From: Dipylidium caninum
Lineage: Eukaryota; Platyhelminthes; Cestoda; Cyclophyllidea; Dipylidiidae
Direction: 5' to 3'
Assembly: GCA_017562135.1 (NCBI GenBank)
Contig: QEYB01000895.1
Span: 434,001 to 498,000, forward strand
Length of the DNA stretch: 64,000 bases
The position numbers were made by a program, and so were the translations under genes. Below are positions 51,751 to 62,574 of this stretch, one piece after another (positions within the stretch are counted from its first letter, which is position 1; each line of letters begins with the position of its first letter). A model generated the notes under the pieces. It was not told where the DNA came from, searched no databases, and saw only the letters and a list, made by a program, of their open reading frames with translations.

Positions 51751-54700
51751 ATGGAAGACATTGAGTGTCTGCCCGCCGAACTACAAGCGAAGCCAGAACG
51801 CTTGGTTGTTCTAACCGGCCTTGATGTTGACACTAACCCGCTCCATCAATCTGTCTGGAAATTCTTTTCCAGCCGGCGTAGTGGACGACTTGCTTTGAGG
51901 TATCTTGTCCATTCTCTAGACCATCCATACCCGAAAGCTAAACCTAAGGTAGTCCGTTCTACTAGCGTTACCCTCTATAGCATTCATCGCAATATGAGTG
52001 GTGTCTGCCTAAAGGTCTGCTTAAGAGACAATGGATGAAAAAACATCTTTATGAAATTCCTTCCGTTGTGGTTGTTTTTTTTGACATGGAGATTAGTGAC
52101 GATAATTGGACAGACAAGGCCAAAGAATGTGCCCGCTGTGTTGAACTTGTACGGTAAGACCTCTGTTCATGGAAGATAACTTCTTATTTAGATCTAATCT
52201 TATCCCACGGGCTACAAAACTCGTTGTGACTTTGCTGCAGAAAAAACCATCCAATGATCTTAGTGATGACATTAATTCGGCAGAACGTTCACAAGAATTG
52301 TGCAATCAATGTCAGATTCACAACAAAAGTCTTTTTGCTCTTCACCAAACCGATTTCATGTTTGATTCGGTTAAACGGTTGGTGATTTCATTGTCTGTTT
52401 TGTTATTGGCTTTAATACATCGAATAAGTGTCTTTTTTTCTCTAGGTTAGAAGCGGTACTTTATGATATGGCTTATAGCTATTATCACAGTGCTGTCAAA
52501 CGTGTCAAAGCTCACAAGTCAATTCTTACAAAGGCTCCACAGCAGGCAAATAAACATACATATATACATGTATGTATATTCTAATTCTTACGTTGTCTTT
52601 TTTTATTCTCTAGTTGCTTCTCGTCCGACACGATTTCAAGATTGCGTTTTTTGACGAATTGAAACAGGATTCGACTTTGGCTCTTAAGTACGCATTTCAA
52701 TAGTACTGTAATGCACTTATACCTATGAATCGCCTAGATATGCCTTACAGTAATTTTTGGGTTATTTTGTTCTCGTAAAGATTTGGACTTTGCTATGTAT
52801 TGTTAGGCAAAATCTTTCGTGCGGAAGTTTACGGTTTGTTGATGGAAGCATAAACTACCTCTCGCCTTCACAGAGGCTTTCTTTCGATACATTTCTTTAC
52901 CAGTCTGTTTCATGTAATCCTTTATTTAGACATTATCGACAAGCTTACAATCGTCTTCTGGAACTCAAAATGCCTGATGCTCACCTCCTCGAATTTAAAG
53001 TAGTTGCGGGATTCATAAATTTTAAGGTATTTTCGAATACACCCTCCGTCCTTCTTGGATCTTTTGCTTTTCGTTATCAGATGCCACAGTGCAGATGCAT
53101 TTTATTTCTACTTTTTAACAGATTTGTCGTATCTCCTTCCAAAATCAAAGCTCTGACGCAGTTTCCCAATTTCGACGTCACATTGAATTCTTCAGAGATG
53201 CTGTTGGAATGCCCGAATTTGCTTACGAACATGAGGCTTGGATCTCTAGGCAGTAAGCTTTTTCATGTACCTTCGGCTACGCTTTCTTTTTGAATTTAAA
53301 CAAATAACCATGGAATTTCCCTTGGGAAAGCCACGTACCGACCACTCATGACTTTTTGATGTAGCATTTCTATTATTGTACTTTCTCTTTTGATTAGAAA
53401 CGACAATTTCAATCTTTCATACTAATTAATTATTGCTTCCATTTGTCTTCTGAGCACTCAGGACCATTCATCTTCAACTTTTCTCTAGATACGAAATATT
53501 CGGCAAGTTAGTTGATGAAGCGGCACAGTTTTCCTCTCAACCACCTATTGCAGAAAATCCAGGTCTCTACTTCTACGAGGCAGGTCGTCACGCCATAAAT
53601 CGACGCATTGTCGCCAGTCAGCTTTGTAAGGCTTCTTTTGGTGGTGCTTCCGCCCAAATGAATTGTGGCGGTTCTTTCAATCCTCCTGCACCTCCAAGTA
53701 GTCGGCCTACTCCGTCTGCTTCCTCCGCTATCGGTTGGGGAGCCGTTAGCGTTAACCAAACCTCTGAGTCTTCATCCGTTATCAACAATTCTTTCGCAAC
53801 GGATTCTCTGCCTGAGTTTTTTGGGCAACGTGCGTGGCGCAATGGTGGACAAGCCGTCGAGTCCCTTGACCCAGTTAAAGAACGTGGAGGTATTTTAGCT
53901 CTTCAGTCCAAAGAGGCTCAGGTTGATCACTCAGTAGGTTTTATGGTCTCATTTCAGTCAATTTTCATGTACATGCATGTACGTGAATGATCTTCTAGTG
54001 TTTTTTTAACCATTTGCATCTCATGAAGACAGGCGACATGTTTAATGATATTAATTGTTTAGTATTCTCTTTCTTTCGTAATCACCCAGCGTTATGTGCT
54101 GGATGCAAGTAAGGGGTTCTCCTGTTGAATATACATGAACCTTTTTTGGGATGTCGGGACTATGTTTAAATATGCGCAAAGTAATTCCTTTTATCTTAAT
54201 CCCCTTCTTCTTCTTCTTCTCCAGGAACTGATAATTTCGTTTTTCACTTGTGCATCTCTATACTTTGAACGCTATGGTGCAAATCGTATGCGAAATTATC
54301 CCAGTAAGCCAAACTCAGCATTTCCCAACTGTCATTTTACTTTATTTTTTGGAGTAGTCTCCTTGCTATGCCGCATTGTGCGCGACTTTTTCAAAGTATA
54401 CTTGCTTGGTTAACAAAAAGTAAATTATTAATGAACACGTTTGTAGTAGACTACTTCTAATTACATCATGTAACCTAACTTTTTCTTATATTCTAGTCTT
54501 AACCACTTTCACCTTGTGCTTTTGACTGTTTAACTAGAAAGTGCAGAACTTTCTTCATCTCCTTTCTCATTTTCACTTTTATCCATGGTTTTAGGCTTTT
54601 ACGTGGCTGAAGAGTATTACCGCATAGGACAGTACGAGAAGGCTCTTGAGTTCGTCCTTATTTTTAAATACATCCTTTGCTTATATGCGAGGTGATCAAC

Positions 54701-57700
54701 TAATTGACCCTTTCCCCTCTCTCCAAGGTTGTATTGCAAGATCGCGGATGATTTTCGCCAATCTGACTGGAATTTCATGTTTTCTTCTATCTGTCATCGA
54801 GTTTTCGAGTGAGCTCTCTTCACTTTGTACGGTCTCATTGCATTTTATTAGTTTCCTCACCCTACTTTATATTCTTTTTCAGATGCGCTTCTATGCTCCA
54901 AAAGCATTCTTTGGTCATGTCCTGTGGCATGGAGCTCATTTCTAATTGTATCCTTTTGATTGATCAATGCACTTTCTGATATCCGGTAAATTGTCTTATC
55001 TACGGAAGTATATGATTTTACTTCATTTACAAGGGGCATTATCAAGTTTTGTATGCAACTCCTTTCCCTAAATACTTTACCAAATGATTTTGATATTTTG
55101 AAATCATCAAGACAAACGTTACAGGAAACCCACTTTAAATCAACTTGTCATTGTTCTGCGGATAGACTAGGTGTACTCTTGGACCTCTTCTTAGGCCTAT
55201 GGATGACAAGCTCAGAGTTGTGTGCGTTACTATCGTAGTACAGCATGGGTTGTGATGTGCTCCACGACGTATAGAGGGGCACTCGACGACCACGTTTTTT
55301 CACACTTCTTTCTAAAAGTTCCAATTCCAGGCTTTCCAACGATTGACTCGATAGTATGCCGTTATTTGTGTCCTTCACTAGGGCGTCCAAATTCAATCTG
55401 CTTTGCTTTCTGGCTGCTCGCGTCTCGGCCAAGAATCGGGGTGAAAATTGACCGCATTTCATATCTCTGGTTCGTTGTAAATAGGCCAATCTTTGCTCCG
55501 CCGGACTCAGTGCCCAAGGAATCTCATCATCGGGATGGGAGCATCCACAACAAAGACACGAGAAGAGATTATTGAGCCACGCGACAAGACCACCAAATGG
55601 GGATTGGTGCCTCACACTCCGTCTTCGGTATTTGTGCTTGCGTGAATGATGTGTACACGTGTGGGGGCAGTCGCCTGCGTAGGCGGGGGCTATGGAATAG
55701 GCGAAGTGAGGTTGGTATCTCCTTGCCCCAGTGAAAGCCGGAGAGGGATGCGGGCAAGGCGGAGGAGGCGGAGGCGGAGGCGCGGACGGGGGCGACGGAG
55801 GAAGAGGAGGAGGAGCAACCGGCGGTGGTGCGTAGAATGCATCATAGACATTCTGGCGAGGCGGAGGATAGCGTAAGAGGCCTCTTTCAATATCCATTTG
55901 GCGGAGATTGCTCACGCACGCCTGCGCCTCCCGGCCAAACTGGGACGCAGACTCAGATGCCGCGCGTGACGCTTTTCCGGCTCAGGCAAAAATCGATGCC
56001 TCCTCGAAATCGATTTTATCTGTCGTCGTCTGCGCGCGTCCATCGCTCGGGCGGAGCGCGCTCTGCGCGGCCCCTCGAGCGCTCTCTGCGCAGTCCACCT
56101 GAGTTGAGGCAACCCTCGACTCGACGCCTCGACCTAAAGCCCACTACTCATTCTGGCGTGAATTTGGCTCACGCCATGTGGCCTTTGTGTCGGTTAAAGC
56201 CCAACTGTGCTCTGAGCATCCACAAGTATTCGTTGACCGCGTTGCGACCCCCACGAAATGCCGCACACCCATGCTTAGTGTTGATTACTCAATTTCTTCT
56301 GTTACCGTTCGCTGGTAGCCCTTGTCCTTCGTTCAACCTGTTGCCTTGACCTTCCTCCTATGCAGATAGTACACTTCCAGACAGTACAAAAGAGGAAATT
56401 CAACGATTGATATTTCCTGTGAGCGTTTTTGAAATGCATCATGCCCTCATGAGTCTTTTTTTTTCATTATATTTAGCCTGATTTATGTAAAGAAGCGAAT
56501 TTAATGAGCTTACTTATACGGATATGATTTCATTCCCGTAACAGACCAATGAGCCTCACGTTGACTGGTCAACCGGTCCTTCTTTCGACCATTTGTCTGT
56601 GCAGGCTGCAACGTCACCGCCTGAAGTGATCGATCTCACAAATCTGAAAAGCTGTGGTACGATCAGTTTCCACTTGACCATTCTGCATAATGTGAATATC
56701 ATTTCATTGGGCGCTCTTGCACATCCCCTTCGCAGTTGAAATAAAGGTGCAATTCACGAAGTTGTCATTCTCCATTGACGAACCGGTGAAACTTATGGTC
56801 TTTCTCAAGTGAGTTTCATTATCTTTTCAATAGACAAAAATATTTCCTCATACTGAATATGTCCGGTCGGGTTTTCTGTTAACGAACGTTATAGATCCTC
56901 TGCTCCCCTGCCATTGCGGTTCGACAAGCTCTCGGTGAAGCTGAACCACGAAGGTGTGGGGGGCCGAAATGCCAATCTCGTCGGCTCCCCCACCACAGTC
57001 GGTGTGGACGATAGTGGACCCTCTGCTACTTCGAGCATTTGTGAATGGCTTCAACCGCTCCATCTCGATCCCGACAATCATCTCCAAATCGTCCTTTTCA
57101 CCCTCGACCCCAGTACACTCGGCTCGGCTGTTCAGGTGAGGTTATCAACTACCTTTTGTACACGAAATTCCGTTCAATCGGAAATTCATATTCTCTATTA
57201 GATTGTTGGAGATTTCTGAGATATTTATTCGTTCACATTCTACACCCGATCCCCCGTTATATTTAATCTATACTGATCAATTTTTCATTGAAAAGCTTTC
57301 TCCATTTAATTCCTTTATATCGTACTGGTGAATTATTAAATATAAATTAGACTGTTTTGGAAAAAAAGTATTCTCCTAATTGGTCGCAGTTGGCCACTGG
57401 GAATCACTATTTTCGAGCAATACTGTATCACATCCCAACTTTCCCTATAACAAAATCAAATGGGCACCACGACAAATCGGCCTTTCATCTCAATATTGTT
57501 ATACCAAACTTGGATTAAAGCAAGCCTATTAATGAGTACACCAAACATAGGAAGAGACTTTTATATTTTAATAGGTGGAAAAAATTACTACCGTCTTGAT
57601 GCACCCTGATGATGGATGCCAGCACTACAATCTCTGTTGGTTCCCTCTTATGGAAGCTCCCCTGCCTATGTCTTCCCTAGTCCCCTGTAAATATGCAAGC

Positions 57701-60700
57701 CAACTGGAGGAAACAAAGAAACTCCTGGCATCTGCCGAAGATGACAATTCCGCCTTGAATTCAAGTCTTATTCCTCAGTGGGAATTTTTCAATAACCAAC
57801 TCTCGGCTGAGTAGGTCTAGGTGTATGCATTTACCGATCTCAACCAAGTAAATATCGAGTTTGTTTATTCTAATTTTTGTGTTTCAGAGTCTTGCCCAGA
57901 ACCTCGAGATTAGAAATGATCCTCCGACACACCCCGCCCCCTTTATGCAGCGAGAAGTATGTCATCCTGTGCCAGATCCTAAACACCGAGTCAACCGAAG
58001 TGAGCGATTTAACGTGAGGCTCAGATTCATTTTAGTCCTCAACATCGTCAAAATCCCAACATTCTGCCTACATTCAAATACATCTTATCCGTGTAGGATT
58101 TCGGCAATGTTGGTAGGTGGCGGTGCGAACGATTCTGCCACGGAACTTTCTCCCACCCCACTGGAGGTGCCGCAACGAATGGGCAGCGTGGTGGTCGGTC
58201 AGTCCACCGATCGGACGGTGCCCACCGCTTTCGCGTCTGGCGATGAACTGTTCTCCCAGGCCGCTGTCTCCCCCCTCCTCCGTCCGGGCGGTGACCTCGT
58301 CTGCCCCATTTTTGTTCACTGTCCAGTGGTGGCGGGCAATCGCAGTCTACGGGTTGACGCCCACTACACTATGCTGGCTCTGCTCCCCCATGCCGACGCC
58401 AGGGTCCTTTGTTGGAAAAGGGACGGGTCTATCTCCGTTATTGCCGAGACGTCGAAGGTAGCGAAGGGGAATTCGGCAGCTCCTACTCTGACGCGATGTG
58501 TCCAGTCGAAGCGTGTCCAATTGTCGGTCACACCACCCTTCGAAATCGCTTCGCGTCTTCTCTCTCCTACGGTTTGCTTTTGACATAAAATTTCTCTACT
58601 TATTAGCCTTCTCAGTACGCTAATTTATCATTATTTTGCCTTTGAATTGAATCAGCATGAACCTATTACTGCTGTCATAACTGGAAAGCCGTTCATACTC
58701 GAGGTGTCCCTGACAAATTCTTCACCCTGGGCCATTGAAATCAGCAAGACCGTCTTGAGCCTTGTGAGTAGACAACATATCTCCCGTCTTTCTTAGTGTT
58801 ATGCCAACCCCTCGTGGTTGACATCCATAAAATATCACTTTTCTTTGTATTCATCCCGCTAATACTCTGTATTACCTCTAATGCTCTTTATCAACCCCTG
58901 TTGACTGTCTACTGATGTTTTTTGTTCCCTAACACAAGGGTTTTGTTTTATTAATCAAAGTTTACTAAGGACAGCGAAATCCACTTCAACGACTGTCTTT
59001 TTCATGTCTACTAGGAAATGTAAAATGTCGTGCTGTTTTTTTCAATCGTAGCTTTTGTCTTACGAGATTCTTTCATTGTTGAGTCTCATTGCTAAGATTT
59101 TGTGCGAGCAATACATTTTTGGTGGAATAAGGAGCATCCTTATAGGAATCTCCAGTTCCGGTGCCCACAGTCTACAAAATTGAATGATGTGATTTAACTT
59201 TATCCCCGTAGTAACACACTGTCGAAGTGCCTGGTAGAACATTAGACAAGTATGGAAATGCTTCCATTCACACCTCTTCAGGTGAAAAAGTTTTTGCCCC
59301 ACTGTCCACCCCCCCCTCCCCCCCCACCCATTTAATGCTAAGAATCTACGCTGCGTCCAGCGAGACGTGTATTTGGTGAGAGTTTAGTAATGCTTGTAGC
59401 GAAAATTTTTAATCTGAATCATGTGGGTTCTCGAAATTGTGAATCATCTATCTCAGCAAATACTAATTATGTACTTTGACCTTACTTCTGGTTTGGATTT
59501 ATCATTTATGGCTCGAGTTTCGCCAAATTAGATTATCAGTAGAGGAGTACGATTCCTCAAGTGTATGCGCTCATTCACATTAGTTAGTTTCACTAGCTGC
59601 CTTTCGTTTGGCTAATTGCTTCCTTGGGTATTTTGGCCCCATTTGGGTTCTTTGTGTTCACTGGCCCCCCCTCCCTCCCCCCTGAGCTTTTTACCCCCAC
59701 TATTTTTGCTTTAACGTCCAAATTCCATTCGCAATGGATCATACACTTAGCAAACAAGTCCCCTTGTTAGCCTTCTAAGACTGTTGACAGTCCTCTCGGC
59801 TGTAGAATGGACTTGGCAGCGACCTGCCTTACATTCTAAGCAAATTCGTCCTTTGCGTCCATCTGTGAAGACAGAAGGTGATTCTTCGACGCCACAGTAA
59901 CGATTTGAATGCGTCTCATTTCTGTGACATTAATACCCTCGCATCTATCAATTTAACCCACGTCTTCTCCTCAAAATAAGTGGGAAGGCCATTTTTAGAA
60001 TTTACGGGTGAGGACGTCCACTAAGGGTTCATATCTACATTAGCAATGCACTATTCCTTTTAGTATTAGTATTATTATTATTTTTTACATCTTTTTAGAC
60101 TTGCGTCATGACACATCTCCCCTTTAAAGTTCCTGACTCGGATTCTTTCGTATTTTTCGCTTTTGTAGAATGCACACTTGTGACAAATTGTTAAATGAAA
60201 GCACTCGTCACACATATTTGTAACTACTGTTGTTGATGGGTTTACCCGACTCGACGTGAGTATTTGTTTCACTCGCAGTCCACGAGCTTGTTTCGCGACA
60301 GGAGGCAATGCAGTAATGAGGCCTGGGGGTTCTCCTATTGAGCCTCGCTTCTTTGGAATCGCTTTTCTCTCGCAAACACCTCACGTCTCCTCCTCCTCCT
60401 TCTCCTCCCCTCTTCTTTCCTTCTGGGAGTCGCTAAAATTTTGGGTCACATTGCTTTTTGCCCATATATTTTGCACTTTTAGTCGTCGTACTAGCTGCTG
60501 ACTCTCTGCCTCGCCTCGCCTCGCGCATAAATATGCACTTGAAGTAAAATTTTCCTTCCAAAAATGTATCATAAACCGTGGCTAGGTCTCTATTTTCGAG
60601 TTTTTCACTTTTAAAACAATATTATCTATCTTGTTTTTGTTTTATCCAGGAGCCCGACGTTCATTTCAAGGGGGCCTGTGACTCAATTGCTGCAGCCAGT

Positions 60701-62574
60701 AAATCCTCTCTTTTTTGCCGTTATTAAATAAAAGATATCCTTTTTGTTGTCAACCTTTAAAAGCTTCCACCTTCTTCTAAGTAGGAGTACAGATTAAGTT
60801 GTATGCATCCGAGTCACTGGAATTAGTATTAGAACGGTGGGAAGACTCTTGAGCTTGTCAGGAATGAGTTTTCAGTCCCTTTGATATCTCCTTTATTATT
60901 CAATGACGATACCCTTTTCTTGACTTTCACGTTGACTTTTATTTTAATGCATTCAACTTAGTGCTCATATGTGTAATTCGTGTAGATGATCGTAAATTTG
61001 CCAGCAATTTCACCTAGCGCTTTAATGACGTCAGTATGTGGATCTCCCTTTATGCACGTCTTCTGGATGGTCTTCAAGCAATATTTGCTCAAAGAAACCC
61101 CTAAGAGTGCCGAATGTCACGTACTAGCATTATTCCAGGCATTTTTTTATATCGCAGTGAGTTTCAAGTCCGAAACCGATGAAAGTATTTTCATTAACTC
61201 ATCGATGTGTAATTTTGAATTAGTGGCAAAGGCGTCTCAGGGCCAAATTGCGCATTAAATGGGTATTTGTTAAACGCGATTTTCCCTACCAATGTGTAGT
61301 ATCCCTCGACCCCTACGAGAGCCTCACGGAAGTTCAGGCCCTAATTGTGCTGGAGAACCCGAAGACCATGGAATCCATCAAGTTGGGCCAGTATATTGTT
61401 GAATGGAGACGGTGCGTGACCACCTCATTTGTTTATTTTACGACTAACCACTTATTCCTGGGTGCACCCTAGGGAGATTATCCTTTCGGCCACTGAGGTA
61501 ATCTAAATTACCAACTCACTTGTTTTAAGCAAGGTCAGAAGAACTTTCTTATTCTTTTTGCCCGCCACGCCAGTTTTAGAGTATGTATGGATTCAGACCG
61601 TGTGGATGAATCCGTAGAAGCAAATGGCGGGAGGAGGGTGGGCGGGAGAGATGGTAGTATGAAGGTTAGGCTGCTACATGTCACTTGTAACGTGCGCTTT
61701 TCTGTGATTTGTCTTTTTTTCTCCAGTCGTCGGCCTCAGACGGGTCAGGATCCTGGCTCGTCCAATTCCTCAACTTCGAGCTCAACATTTGATCTACTCA
61801 CCTGCGGTCTAGTGACTTTGCCGTATAGTGTTCAAGTCAACCTCCCTTCCTTTGGCCTTCTCCACCTACCTCTCACCATCACTTACACGCTGGGGAATCA
61901 AACCGCCCTTCCACAGGCAATCACTCCCTCATTTTACGGTTTATTTCACCTTTTTACTCTCAAACTTTGGATCATTACGCGAAATTTCGTTTAGATTTTG
62001 AAAGTTTCACCAAACTCTCCGCTGTATATCTACTGTCTCTTTTTTATCTTTTATTTTAAAATAATACCCTAGGCAAATAAAAGCAAGTTCCTTGTGGCGA
62101 GGTTTTGGTTGAGAAAGCTATTAATAGTTATTGTGAAGTGGAGAGCATTAAACTCGCATCGAAATCTCGTAGATGGTGGTGGCGTGGACAAGAACGATGA
62201 TATCTTGCATTCCATACCATCTGTTATGCAAAAATGACAGAATTGGTTTGAAAAGAGATTATTTCTAACAAATTTATCAGTCTGTAGAATTCTAGAAAGG
62301 ACATTTTCTAAGCGACGGAAAGAAAAGTTCTGTACTGACTGAGTGATATCAACCAAAGAAATGTACTTTCGCCTGGTTATCTATCACTGAGTCGTAGGTA
62401 AATTAACTAACATCAGACTTTGTGGGTTTAGGAGCTCAGCTTGTTGTTGGAACCGACAGAGGCTTTCACCTTTTGTGGCGTCCAAAAGGCCTCAATTCGT
62501 CTAATGCCGAATTCATCGAAAGACATCGACATAACCCTACTTCCTCTCCGCTCAGGCTACGTCCAACTGCCCCA
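51751..62574 (+). CDS. TRAPPC11: Trafficking protein particle complex subunit 11 (foie gras/gryzun)
   Basis: Subunit of TRAPPIII, needed for ER-to-Golgi traffic and autophagy. Twenty-four phase-compatible exons: 51751-51948, 51981-52153, 52192-52377, 52446-52545, 52614-52687, 52930-53026, 53122-53252, 53489-53933, 54225-54303, 54595-54649, 54728-54808, 54883-54947, 56366-56418, 56545-56656, 56736-56808, 56895-57135, 57575-57810, 57888-58013, 58097-58571, 58656-58763, 60650-60698, 61300-61411, 61727-61916 and 62432-62574; about 1200 residues (human 1133). Seen: LVVLTGLDVDTNPLHQSVW, YEWCLPKGLLKRQWMKKHL, LLLVRHDFKIAFFDELKQD, YVAEEYYRIGQYEKALE, GQYIVEWRR, NLPSFG and EPTEAFTFCGVQKASIRLMP. Two introns appear to be GC-AG. 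The last exon is unresolved; candidates are 62723-62744 or one starting near 63301. A Ser/Pro insertion lies around 53640-53800. Confidence 0.93.
52546..52613 (+). other. Probable GC-AG intron 4 of TRAPPC11
   Basis: Exon 4 ends CCACAGCAG and is followed by gcaaat, not gt; the acceptor is ttctctag. Using the GC donor aligns the protein with the family (SILTKAPQQ joined to LLLVRHDFKI; human FLNKTTHQ joined to LLFVRHQFKI). The nearest GT (52570) would add eight residues in frame. Confidence 0.7.
54201..54222 (+). repeat. (CTT)n pyrimidine tract at a TRAPPC11 acceptor
   Basis: A short CTT repeat forms the polypyrimidine tract directly before the exon 9 acceptor at 54223-54224. Confidence 0.75.
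55148..55897 (-). CDS. Intronless antisense gene nested in a TRAPPC11 intron; unknown proline-rich protein
   Basis: Not a family I recognise. The 249-residue frame lies wholly inside the 1418-bp TRAPPC11 intron 54948-56365, on the opposite strand. Residues about 23-53 are a polyproline stretch, 82-97 a His/Arg-rich basic run, and 101-119 a short hydrophobic helix followed by a Cys cluster (AWLNNLFSCLCCGC) that could be palmitoylated. Next comes a helical charged region (LSPAEQRLAYLQRTRD; NLDALVKD), and the C-terminus is basic (HRPKKRSKS). No signal peptide or clear membrane span. Start: the first ATG of the frame at 55897; a GTG lies 18 nt upstream. The upstream sequence (55900-56110) is CpG-rich, like promoters here. 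The long open frame with varied composition after the Pro stretch argues it is real; no poly(A) signal was seen. Confidence 0.65.
   Translation of the reverse strand: MDIERGLLRYPPPRQNVYDAFYAPPPVAPPPLPPSPPSAPPPPPPPPCPHPSPAFTGARRYQPHFAYSIAPAYAGDCPHTCTHHSRKHKYRRRSVRHQSPFGGLVAWLNNLFSCLCCGCSHPDDEIPWALSPAEQRLAYLQRTRDMKCGQFSPRFLAETRAARKQSRLNLDALVKDTNNGILSSQSLESLELELLERSVKKRGRRVPLYTSWSTSQPMLYYDSNAHNSELVIHRPKKRSKSTPSLSAEQ
55900..56150 (-). promoter_or_regulatory. CpG-rich likely promoter of the nested gene
   Basis: A GC- and CpG-rich block within an otherwise AT-rich intron, immediately upstream of the nested minus-strand gene. No TATA box was seen. Plus frames across it (55825-56349) are shadows. 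Confidence 0.45.
61917..62431 (+). other. Probable second GC-AG intron of TRAPPC11
   Basis: Exon 23 ends CTTCCACAG and continues gcaatc; the acceptor is tgggtttag. The junction NQTALPQ/ELSLLLEPTEAF aligns residue for residue with the human NKTDLVQDVEISVEPSDAF region. No GT donor nearby keeps the phase. Read-through ends at a stop near 61992. Confidence 0.65.

Noticed and set aside
55825..56349. 174-codon plus-strand frame over the nested gene's upstream region
   Set aside because: It is antisense to the nested gene and its CpG-rich upstream block and does not join TRAPPC11 exons.
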